Shown here: positions 1 through 5,945 of the stretch, piece after piece | Layout of the letters: each line of letters starts with the position of its first letter | How positions within the stretch are numbered: position 1 is the stretch's first letter | Assembly: GCA_031257795.1 (NCBI GenBank) | Contig: JAIRNW010000016.1 | Coordinates: 1 to 21,554 of the forward strand | Direction of reading: 5' to 3' | Length of the DNA: 21,554 nt | Source of the DNA: Holosporales bacterium | GTDB lineage: Bacteria; Pseudomonadota; Alphaproteobacteria; BNTO01 | The notes under the pieces: model-generated | The model's database searches: none | Seen by the model: the letters and a program-made list of their open reading frames with translations, nothing else | Told to the model about the DNA's origin: nothing | Program-made: the position numbers and the translations under genes

Positions 1-1
1 A

Positions 2-322
2 GAAGCACAAGCGCGGCAAAACGCCATCAACGATTACTACAGCGGAATTGCTACTGCAGAGAGGAAAGGCAAAGCTGAAGGTAAGGCTGAAGGTAAGGCT
101 GAAGGTAAGGCTGAAGGTAAGGCTGAAGGTAAGGCTGAAGGTAAGGCTGAAGGTAAGGCTGAAGGTAAGGCTGAAGGTAAGGCTGAAGGCAAGGCTGAAG
201 GCAAACTGGAAGCTGCACTTGCTATGCTGGCGGATGGGATTCCCCAAGAGAAAGTGGAATTGTATACGTGGCTGTCGGTTGAAGAGATCAACTCCCTACA
301 ATTAAGCCGTAGCAGTAAATAG
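2..322 (+). CDS. C-terminal part of Rpn/PD-(D/E)XK nuclease-transposase family protein (5' cut by window)
   Basis: The reading frame is open from base 2 to the TAG at 320-322, giving 106 residues with no start inside the window. It begins EAQARQNAINDYYSGIATAE, runs into eleven KAEG repeats (bases 71-202) and ends with a segment containing LEAALAMLADGIPQEKVELY and a final LSVEEINSL helix. A charged KxEG repeat followed by a short helix with 'G.P.E.V' and 'LS.EEI..L' is the usual C-terminus of the Rpn / PDDEXK-nuclease transposase family, whose nuclease domain would lie upstream of this window. The assignment rests on the tail alone. Two other overlapping open frames over the repeat (one on each strand) are side effects of the 12-bp periodicity. 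The protein could also belong to another family with a KAEG tail. Confidence 0.7.
   Translation, partial: EAQARQNAINDYYSGIATAERKGKAEGKAEGKAEGKAEGKAEGKAEGKAEGKAEGKAEGKAEGKAEGKLEAALAMLADGIPQEKVELYTWLSVEEINSLQLSRSSK
71..202 (+). repeat. 12-bp tandem repeat, 11 units, encoding KAEG
   Basis: Eleven consecutive 12-bp units (consensus aaggctgaaggt). The first begins aaa instead of aag and the last two end ggc. The unit length is a multiple of three, so each unit encodes Lys-Ala-Glu-Gly and gain or loss of units keeps the frame. Near identity between units suggests active slippage. Confidence 0.95.
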
Positions 323-378
323 TATGCCCAGCCGTTTTTTTCGCAAAATTAACAGCATCAGACTTCTTTACAAACAGC

Positions 379-450
379 TATACCAAATCACCGACTTTGT
401 TTGAGGGCGACTCTACGATCCCGTAAACCCTCGGTAAGAACCAAACGTAT
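379..450 (+). repeat. Decayed fragment of palindromic element family B
   Basis: The stretch starting TATACCAAATCACCGACTTT resembles the right-hand part of the B copies in addB (1931-2020 and 2198-2362): shared blocks are CCAAA..TCAC.GACTTTGTT and ACGA.CC.G.AAAC..TCGGT. It lies in the 252-bp gap between the nuclease-family gene and the addB-like gene. Apart from this and the fragment at 593-672 I see nothing else in that gap. Divergence is high, so confidence is moderate. Confidence 0.45.
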
Positions 451-574
451 TTGCTGAATTCTGTACTGGAGGGAAGACTCATGGGGTGCAGAGTGCAAGG
501 AATTACGGACTAGCTTTTTCGAGAAATTGCGAGGTATACTCTGCCGAATTGATTGATGTCAGGAAGCTCGGCAG

Positions 575-2959
575 GTGCAGGATCGCATAACATACTGTTC
601 GGCTCGGGTAGCTCCTAGTTCTGGCGCGCCGATTCAGCAAAACCAGCAAATTTTTTGTGACTTGGTATATACGCAAACCAGAGGCGCGGGGCTACATATT
701 TTAGAGGCTCTTAAAAGGACGCATTGCGATGATGTTGTGCTTCTACCGCGCGTTATCACTTTCCACGAACTTCTTCACAACGAACGGTGTAAGCGTGTCT
801 TAAAAGACCCGCAAACCAACAGCCCCTTTGCGGCTGCGGCTGTTGGGGGGCCGTGGATTTGGGAAGTTTTCAGGGAGGTTATGCGTGAAGTTCCAGAGGA
901 AGCGGCCTCTGATGGTTGTGACGAGAGAAAACTTAAGTCATACCTGAGTGGCTTGCGAATTTCGCAAAAAATTATAGAAGCTGCGGAAAAGTGCAGTCAG
1001 TATGGCGGTGCTTTGGACGATCTTCCGTTCGAAATGAACGATACAAGCGAGAGTTCTGCGCGCTTTTGCCGGATAATGGCTGACGTACAAGAAAAGTATT
1101 TTCACAGCGTGTACCAAATTCTAGATGATTTGCTTTTTGCGTCACAAGAGAGTGAGAAAAACTGGATTTTTGTTGATGCTTCTCCAAACATGCACTTCAA
1201 AAGCTTAGAAAGGCTGAGGGAGAACTGTCGTGCGCGCAATCGTTATGCGACGTTAGACACGTTTCAGGAATTATTGGAGGCAAAAGGAATTGGACCTCTT
1301 TCGAAACCTTCAAAATCAGAATTTTGGGAAGGAGACACGAAGCACAGAAGCGGAGCGTACTTAGATGTACGTGAGTTTCGAACCGGATCGACGTACCCAA
1401 AAACTGATTTTGAAGGGTTTGGAAAGAGGTCCATTGAAGGAATCGGCTCGACGCACTCACAAACTTTTTGTAATAGGGTGTATTACGAGGAATTTAAAAC
1501 ATCAACGGCCGAAGCTACGGAGATCGCGGCTTTAATATCTTCTGCGTTTAATTCAAACGAAAACAAACACTCAAGGATTGCCGTAATTTCGGATGACCAA
1601 CTAATCCTGCAAAAAATCAAATCAGAATTGAGCCTTTCTAGGATCCCAAGCGAAGACCATTTCTCTAGCAAAACCCTTTTGAACTCCGTTGCCGGCGATT
1701 TTATTCGCGGCGTTGCACTTCTTTTAGCGAACAAAGCGTCTGCTCTCGAGCCATTGCTAAACTCTCTCTTTGTCGCCAAGGTCGCTCCTCCAGAGTTTTT
1801 GTGCACAATTAAAAATTTTATAAAACACGTTTTACATGCCCCCGCAGAATTCGTTGAGGATACCTTTGTGATCAAGCAAAAAGCCTCATTTGATGAGCTT
1901 ATCAGCGTGATTAAATGGAAACTGGAACAATCCGAGCAGCTCCGGACTCATGGCAAAGTCGCGGACTTTGTTGGTGCGCCGTTCGACGAACCCGCAAACT
2001 TTCGGTGGCTTGGTATACTGGAAGAAATGGCTAGAATCTCACGGCTCGGAGATTTTACTTCTGGCGGGTCTTTGGAAGACTTCATCAAAGCCCACGAGCT
2101 GGCCATCAATAAATCCCTTGCTTTTATAATGTGTGAAAGCCCTTCAGTTGGTTCAGAAATAAATGATGACAAATCCACGGACTTTTTTGGGATCGATATA
2201 TACCCAGTCCCCGAAAGAATTGATGGCAGGAGCCTCGAAGCACAGGCGCAGAGCTGTACTAGACGTATTGCTCAAACCGAGCAGCACCGGGCTCCCACCA
2301 AAGTCACAGACTTTGTTGGTGCGCCGTTCGACGAACCAGCAAACTTTCGGTGGCTTAGTATATTTAGAAACATATTTTTGCAAAACGAAAAATCCGCAGA
2401 AGAGAGTTTTTCTCAATACAGCGCATCAAATTGTCCATATAAACTTTCGTGGGATGAATATTTAAGAATATTAAATTTTTTCTTAACCGTCACTCCAGAT
2501 GACTGGGCTGCTCAAATAATGGACGCTCTTGCCTGCTCTTCAAATTCTACGAACGCCCACACAAACCAAGATTTTCCCGGCGTTTTGCTGTTAACAACGG
2601 CCTCCGCTATGGAGTTCAACTATGACGTCGCCTTCTTGCCCTCGATGAGCGAAAACATTTGGTACAAAAAAAGAACGTACGGCCCTTTGTTGTTTCCGAA
2701 AGAAAATCTTTCAGAAGAGCTGGACATCTTTAATTATATGCCGAGAACCGTTTATATCACCAGAAACCTCGAAAACAATTCAGTAAAGCACCGCTTCATT
2801 GGCCCCCTTTCGAAACCTTCAAAATCAGAATTTTGGGAAGGAGACACGGAGCACAGAAGCGGAGCGTACTTAGATGTACGTGAGCATTCGAGCACCGGAT
2901 CGACGTACCCAAAAACTGATTTGAAGAGTTTGGAAAGAGGTCCATTATACGTCATCTAG
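575..2959 (+). CDS. addB: AddB-like double-strand break repair protein, truncated and repeat-riddled
   Basis: The 794-residue frame starts at a GTG at 575, the first usable start after an in-frame TGA at 554. Host segments look like alphaproteobacterial AddB, the nuclease-helicase partner of AddA in recombinational repair: a segment about HCDDVVLLPRVITFHELL near the start, then EATEIAALISSAF...IAVISDD (about 310-345), and GVLLLTTASAMEFNYDVAFL..SMSENIW (about 670-700), the AddB 'l..E.r....D.vil.glnE..wP' region. Complete AddB proteins are about 1000 residues and end in a PD-(D/E)XK nuclease domain. Here the host sequence stops at SVKHRF and an A element runs to the stop, so that domain is missing. 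The N-terminus is made from a B fragment, and further A and B copies lie inside. I read it as a decaying gene that still holds one long frame. Its stop is 2 bp from the stop of the convergent gene. The AddB identity is moderately sure; function is doubtful. Confidence 0.65.
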   Translation: MQDRITYCSARVAPSSGAPIQQNQQIFCDLVYTQTRGAGLHILEALKRTHCDDVVLLPRVITFHELLHNERCKRVLKDPQTNSPFAAAAVGGPWIWEVFREVMREVPEEAASDGCDERKLKSYLSGLRISQKIIEAAEKCSQYGGALDDLPFEMNDTSESSARFCRIMADVQEKYFHSVYQILDDLLFASQESEKNWIFVDASPNMHFKSLERLRENCRARNRYATLDTFQELLEAKGIGPLSKPSKSEFWEGDTKHRSGAYLDVREFRTGSTYPKTDFEGFGKRSIEGIGSTHSQTFCNRVYYEEFKTSTAEATEIAALISSAFNSNENKHSRIAVISDDQLILQKIKSELSLSRIPSEDHFSSKTLLNSVAGDFIRGVALLLANKASALEPLLNSLFVAKVAPPEFLCTIKNFIKHVLHAPAEFVEDTFVIKQKASFDELISVIKWKLEQSEQLRTHGKVADFVGAPFDEPANFRWLGILEEMARISRLGDFTSGGSLEDFIKAHELAINKSLAFIMCESPSVGSEINDDKSTDFFGIDIYPVPERIDGRSLEAQAQSCTRRIAQTEQHRAPTKVTDFVGAPFDEPANFRWLSIFRNIFLQNEKSAEESFSQYSASNCPYKLSWDEYLRILNFFLTVTPDDWAAQIMDALACSSNSTNAHTNQDFPGVLLLTTASAMEFNYDVAFLPSMSENIWYKKRTYGPLLFPKENLSEELDIFNYMPRTVYITRNLENNSVKHRFIGPLSKPSKSEFWEGDTEHRSGAYLDVREHSSTGSTYPKTDLKSLERGPLYVI
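593..672 (+). repeat. Right end of a family B element forming the 5' end of the addB-like ORF
   Basis: The end ACCAGCAAATTTTTTGTGAC followed by TTGGTATA matches the right arm of family B (GCAAACTTTTTGTGACTGGGTAT in other copies, written here in two parts: GCAAACTTTTTGTGAC + TGGGTAT). The preceding TACTGTTCGGCTCGGGTAGC matches the B interior seen at 21260-21285 on the opposite strand. The N-terminal ~30 residues of the addB-like ORF are therefore repeat-encoded. Confidence 0.55.
1292..1432 (+). repeat. Palindromic element family A, copy 1, in frame in the addB-like gene
   Basis: 141 bp between GGACCTCTTTCGAAACCTTC and the matching arm GAAGGGTTTGGAAAGAGGTCC. The interior has GGAGACACGAAGCACAGAAG, the small palindrome GTACTTAGATGTAC and CGGATCGACGTACCC. 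ATT flanks both ends (ATT|GGACC ... GGTCC|ATT). The length is 47 codons, so the host frame is kept; it encodes GPLSKPSKSEFWEGDTKHRS followed by GAYLDVREFRTGSTYPKTDF. It is about 95% like the copies at 2801 and 8515 by eye. Confidence 0.93.
1445..1483 (+). repeat. Family B right-end fragment directly after A copy 1
   Basis: GGCTCGACGCACTCACAAAC followed by TTTTTGTAATAGGGTGTAT matches the B arm GGCTCGACGAACCCACAAAC + TTTTTGTGACTGGGTTAT seen (reverse complement) at 21220-21260. It is in frame and encodes GSTHSQTFCNRVYY. Confidence 0.6.
1931..2020 (+). repeat. Family B fragment (right half), in frame in the addB-like gene
   Basis: About 85 of these bases are near-identical to 2277-2362 in the same gene, including GACTTTGTTGGTGCGCCGTT and the end CAAACTTTCGGTGGCTTgGTATA. 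Both copies are read in the same frame and encode DFVGAPFDEPANFRWL. The left arm is missing. Confidence 0.85.
2198..2362 (+). repeat. Palindromic element family B, long variant, in frame in the addB-like gene
   Basis: The left arm TATACCCAGTCCCCGAAAG pairs with the right arm CTTTCGGTGGCTTAGTATA. The interior has GGAGCCTCGAAGCACAGGCG and CAGAGCTGTACT, close to the intergenic copy at 13569. An extra hairpin CAAAGTC-ACA-GACTTTG marks this variant. The length is 165 bp, 55 codons, with no in-frame stop. Confidence 0.88.
2801..2943 (+). repeat. Palindromic element family A, copy 2, terminating the addB-like gene
   Basis: The left end GGCCCCCTTTCGAAACCTTC and right end TGGAAAGAGGTCC are flanked by ATT on both sides. 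The interior has GGAGACACGGAGCACAGAAG and TACTTAGATGTACGTGAG. At 143 bp it is not a multiple of three. Reading continues through it as GPLSKPSKSEFWEGDTEHRS ... and stops 14 bp after its end at 2957-2959. It replaces the expected C-terminal third of AddB. Confidence 0.93.
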
Positions 2960-2961
2960 CT

Positions 2962-3873
2962 TTAGCGCATACGAGCTGCCGGTGCCGCTGCTGCTTGTGT
3001 TGCCGCTGGAGCTGACGCTGCTGGCGCCACGGCCTGCGCTACTACTTGCCCTACAGTTGGAAATGGCTGTGTGTATGTTTGTTGAGCGACATACTGTTGC
3101 TGCGGCATCATATTATTGTAGTTAGGCTGCTGCGCATACTGTTGCTGTGGCATCATGTTATTATAGTTAGGCTGCTGCATATACTGTTGCTGTGGCATCA
3201 TGTTATTATAGTTAGGCTGCCCGCCGAATCCGTTGTTGTTAGGCTGCCCGTTGTTGTAAGCAGACTGCCCGCCGAATCCGTTGTTGCCATAGCCAGATTG
3301 CCTCATCCTGTCGCTTTCCTCTTTTCTCCGGTTAATCTCCTGCACAGCCGCCAATATTTGCTGCTGAGCTTGCAATACTTGCTGTTGTACTTGCAGCATT
3401 TGCTGCTGTGCCTGCGAGTTCTGCATCGCTAGATAGTTTGCCGTTTGCCCTTGTTGCTCCAATGCCCCCAACTTCCCACACACCAATTTCGTTGCGGCGG
3501 CTGTTACTTCAGCGTGAGACTTCGCAACGTCCTTTTGGTCTAGATTCTTTACCTCAGTAGTTGTACTATTGTACGCATTCGTAATAGTGGTCGTGTCGAC
3601 CGGCATGCTCATGTTGCCCATACCCATCATACCCATATTCATTCCAGACATACCCATGCCGCTGTTCATCATTGGGTTCATTCCAGTCATGCCCATTCCA
3701 TTGTTCATCATGCCTGGCATACCCATGCTATTACCTATCATCTGGTTCCCCAAACCACTGGCTACATTTCCTAGAACTCCTCCAACCGCACTTCCAATGC
3801 TGTTCAAGAAGCTTGCATGCACTCCGTTAATCAACGTACACGAAAGTATTCCGCATAGTAATTGTTTACGCAT
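2962..3873 (-). CDS. Exported Met/Gly- and Asn/Gln-rich repeat protein, unknown function
   Basis: A 303-residue protein starting MRKQLLCGILSCTLINGVHA, a signal peptide with a likely cut after VHA. It is followed by a Gly-rich segment (SIGSAVGGVLGNVASGLG), a Met/Gly/Asn-rich block of NxGMGMxGMN type (about 45-90), a middle part, a Gln-rich coiled-coil-like stretch (QQQMLQVQQQVLQAQQQIL, about 155-175), then NNGFGGQ motifs and three 15-residue repeats QPNYNNMMPQQQYxQ, ending in an Ala/Pro-rich tail. No enzyme motif is visible. Composition suggests a surface or periplasmic protein, or an assembly-prone one (Asn/Gln- and Met-rich). It converges with the addB-like gene, 2 bp between stops. The start is preceded by GTGGTAAG as a possible weak ribosome site. 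I do not recognise the family. Confidence 0.8.
   Translation of the reverse strand: MRKQLLCGILSCTLINGVHASFLNSIGSAVGGVLGNVASGLGNQMIGNSMGMPGMMNNGMGMTGMNPMMNSGMGMSGMNMGMMGMGNMSMPVDTTTITNAYNSTTTEVKNLDQKDVAKSHAEVTAAATKLVCGKLGALEQQGQTANYLAMQNSQAQQQMLQVQQQVLQAQQQILAAVQEINRRKEESDRMRQSGYGNNGFGGQSAYNNGQPNNNGFGGQPNYNNMMPQQQYMQQPNYNNMMPQQQYAQQPNYNNMMPQQQYVAQQTYTQPFPTVGQVVAQAVAPAASAPAATQAAAAPAARMR
3091..3225 (-). repeat. 45-bp tandem repeat, 3 units, in the exported protein gene
   Basis: Units begin at 3091, 3136 and 3181 on the plus strand (atactgttgctgyggcatca...), period 45 bp. They encode QPNYNNMMPQQQY plus two variable residues. The units differ at only a few bases. Confidence 0.92.
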
Positions 3874-4035
3874 TTGCTTACCACTATTAATAATCTCATA
3901 CGAAATACTATGAAAATGGAATTAATAAAAAGTAAAAATGTTCAATATTGTGTTTTTATTTTAATGGATAAATAAAGATGCCAGACAGATGCGACGAACT
4001 CGAAAATCGATTTCAGAACTTTTGCAACAGGTCTA

Positions 4036-4064
4036 TTGCGAGCGGCATGTTTCTTTTGATACAT
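4036..4064 (+). promoter_or_regulatory. Possible sigma-70 promoter for tRNA-Leu(-tig)
   Basis: TTGCGA (4036-4041), a 17-bp spacer, then ATACAT preceded by TG (4059-4064). The tRNA begins about 20 bp after the -10. The match is modest. The rest of 3874-4083 is AT-rich and shows no gene. Confidence 0.3.
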
Positions 4065-4083
4065 TAAACTGTGCGATTATTTT

Positions 4084-4168
4084 GCGGTCGTGGTGAAATT
4101 GGTAGACACGTCAGGTTTAGGTCCTGATGGCGCAAGCTGTGGGGGTTCAAGTCCCTCCGTCCGCACCA
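4084..4168 (+). tRNA. tRNA-Leu(UAG)
   Basis: 85 nt with encoded CCA. The anticodon arm is TCAGG-TTTAGGT-CCTGA with anticodon TAG; the T-arm is GGGGG-TTCAAGT-CCCTC; there is a long class II variable arm as expected for leucine. The acceptor stem GCGGTCG / CGTCCGC pairs except for a U5-U68 mismatch, where an A at 68 would be normal. It lies 27 bp upstream of tig. Confidence 0.96.
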
Positions 4169-4195
4169 AGTTATTTTTTTTGATATAGGGTCTTC

Positions 4196-5545
4196 ATGCA
4201 AATTTCCGAAGAAGTTTTAGGCACAACTGGTTTACGACTTACAGCAAAATTAACGGCTGAAGAGGTGAAAGATGGATTGGAACGCTGGGCGAAAGCTCAT
4301 GCAGACCAAGTGAAAATCCCTGGGTTTCGCGTTGGCCACGCTCCAGTTCAGCAGATTATAAAACACAGTAAGATGGAACGCGTGCTCCAAGAGGTTGCGA
4401 TGGAATATGGGCGCCCTATAGTTGATGATAAATTACAGGATGGATGCAGGATTATCGGGGCTCCGTTCTATGCAACACCTAAAACCCTGAGTGATGGAGA
4501 GGAGCTCGAGTTTTCTATTTTTATTGATTTAATTCGCCCTGTTGAGATTAGGGACTTTAAAGAGTTAAAGATAAATACAATATCGTGCCCCGTGTCTAAC
4601 GCCTTTTTCGAAAAATCACTGCAGTCTTTCAAAGAGGAATACTACGTTGACGAAGAGGTTAGCAATGACGCTCCAGAGCCGGAAGATGAACCATTCAGGC
4701 GCCGCGTTTCGACTATCGTAACGCGTAATGGGAAGGAGATAAAAAGGTTTGAGCTAGATCAACGTATTATTGAGCATCATAGTATTGATGAATTTTTCCA
4801 GCTTATAGCCGACGCAGTGCGAGACAAAAAGATTGGGGATGTCGTAGAGGTCGTGCATGTTTTCTCACCGCAATTCCACATCAAAGAGATGGCCAAGCAA
4901 AAAGTACACATTCGCATTTCAGTTGACGGGCTCATTAGAAAGCGATGCAAGGAATTTACTGAAGAAGACGTGAAAGAATTTAAAGTTGATAGCATGGAGG
5001 CTTTTGATAAATCATTTAGAGAGCGCCTGAGCAGAGAGCGAGAGAGGGGAATTGCTTTATACAATAAAAGAATTGTGATGGATGCTCTGGATGCTGCGTA
5101 TGTTTTCCCAGTTTCTATCGCTTTGGTGAACGCAGATTTTGAGGAAATTTGGCTACAAGCTCAAGACGAACTTAATGAAGAGATAAGGAAAGAGGGAGAG
5201 GAGTTTGCAGACCAAATCACTCAAGGGATGAAGGATGACTACAGGAAAGTTGCGGAACGCCGTGTGCGGCTCGGCATAGTTATCGAGAAAATTGCAGCAA
5301 AATACGGGATAGCTGTTTCTGACGACGATTATACCAGGGAAGTGCTTATGGAAATTGCGTTAACTCCGCCAAATGATAGGGAAGCAATACTCAGTATTAG
5401 TCCTGGTGGAGTTCTGGGCAGATCTGCGTATGCGCGATTATTAGAAAACGCAGTTGTTAAGAAGGTGTTGGAAGAGGCGGACGTTACGGAGCGGGAGGTT
5501 GACGAGGACGAGCTGGAAAAACTGTTCGAAGACGTGGTTCCGTAG
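4196..5545 (+). CDS. tig: Trigger factor, ribosome-associated folding chaperone
   Basis: Trigger factor docks near the ribosomal exit tunnel and shields nascent chains. This 449-residue protein has the ribosome-binding signature G-F-R-V-G-H-A-P at residues 43-50, the same position as in E. coli (GFRxGxxP). The N-terminal domain runs to about 115. A middle region with FELDQRIIEHHSIDEFFQLI and GDVVEVVHVF (about 180-225) stands where the FKBP-like PPIase domain lies; it looks divergent, so proline isomerase activity is doubtful. The C-terminal part (about 245-430) is the helical chaperone 'arms' domain. The acidic tail ends DELEKLFEDVVP. The ATG at 4196 has AGGG 5 bases upstream and follows tRNA-Leu closely, so co-transcription is likely. 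The length is normal for the family. Confidence 0.95.
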   Translation: MQISEEVLGTTGLRLTAKLTAEEVKDGLERWAKAHADQVKIPGFRVGHAPVQQIIKHSKMERVLQEVAMEYGRPIVDDKLQDGCRIIGAPFYATPKTLSDGEELEFSIFIDLIRPVEIRDFKELKINTISCPVSNAFFEKSLQSFKEEYYVDEEVSNDAPEPEDEPFRRRVSTIVTRNGKEIKRFELDQRIIEHHSIDEFFQLIADAVRDKKIGDVVEVVHVFSPQFHIKEMAKQKVHIRISVDGLIRKRCKEFTEEDVKEFKVDSMEAFDKSFRERLSRERERGIALYNKRIVMDALDAAYVFPVSIALVNADFEEIWLQAQDELNEEIRKEGEEFADQITQGMKDDYRKVAERRVRLGIVIEKIAAKYGIAVSDDDYTREVLMEIALTPPNDREAILSISPGGVLGRSAYARLLENAVVKKVLEEADVTEREVDEDELEKLFEDVVP

Positions 5546-5561
5546 TTTTTGCGGATTACAC

Positions 5562-5594
5562 TCGACAAACTCGCAAACTTTTTGCGCTTGAATT
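5562..5594 (+). repeat. Probable family B right-end fragment between tig and tRNA-Val
   Basis: CTCGACAAACTCGCAAACTT followed by TTTGCGCTTGAATT resembles the B arm CTCGACGAACCCACAAACTT + TTTGTGACTGGGTT (about three quarters of positions). It starts 17 bp after the tig stop, a position B fragments also hold at other genes. Confidence 0.4.
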
Positions 5595-5597
5595 TGA

Positions 5598-5672
5598 GGG
5601 CGGTTAGCTCAGGGGGAGAGCACCTCGTTTACACCGAGGGGGGCGGCGGTTCGATCCCGTCACCGCCCACCA
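5598..5672 (+). tRNA. tRNA-Val(UAC)
   Basis: 75 nt with encoded CCA. The acceptor GGGCGGT pairs fully with ACCGCCC. The D-arm contains TTAGCTCAGGGGGAGAGC. The anticodon arm is CCTCG-TTTACAC-CGAGG with anticodon TAC. The T-loop is TTCGATC. Confidence 0.97.
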
Positions 5673-5704
5673 CTATGGCTCTAGTATTTCAAAAAAGGTT
5701 CATA

Positions 5705-5745
5705 TACCCAGCTCTCGTACCCAGCTCTCGAAGTTTGCTAGTTCT
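5705..5745 (+). repeat. Family B left-end fragment with a 13-bp internal duplication
   Basis: tacccagctctcg occurs twice in tandem (5705-5717 and 5718-5730), followed by AAGTTTGCTAGTTCT. The whole resembles the B end TATCCCCAGTCTCTAAAAGT + TTGCTAGTTCGTCGA seen as the reverse complement at 20700-20745. It ends about 16 bp before the ATG at 5761. Confidence 0.55.
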
Positions 5746-5945
5746 ACTTCAACCGCTCAAATGAATCAAGAAAAGCTGCTAACCCAAAAAATTAGTGAGC
5801 CGGCATTATATTTACAAGAAACATAATTCAGAATATTAAGCTGTGGAACAAAGTTTTCCCCTGCACGAATATTTCCCAACACGCCTTCTGCGTTGATACA
5901 CGCAAAAATAAAATAAAATATACTCTTTCTCAAATCCGTATTAGA

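Noticed and set aside
37..305. Two alternative open frames (one per strand) over the 12-bp repeat, encoding LKVR or PSAL repeats
   Set aside because: Any repeat with a 12-bp period opens several frames. Only frame 2 continues into a sensible protein tail on both sides.
1292..2943. The regularly recurring repeats as a CRISPR array
   Set aside because: Repeats are palindromic, 90-165 bp, dispersed, in both orientations and inside genes, with no short repeat-spacer periodicity.
4171..4180. T run after tRNA-Leu as a terminator
   Set aside because: There is no separate stem before it apart from the tRNA itself, and tig follows at once, so readthrough is as likely.
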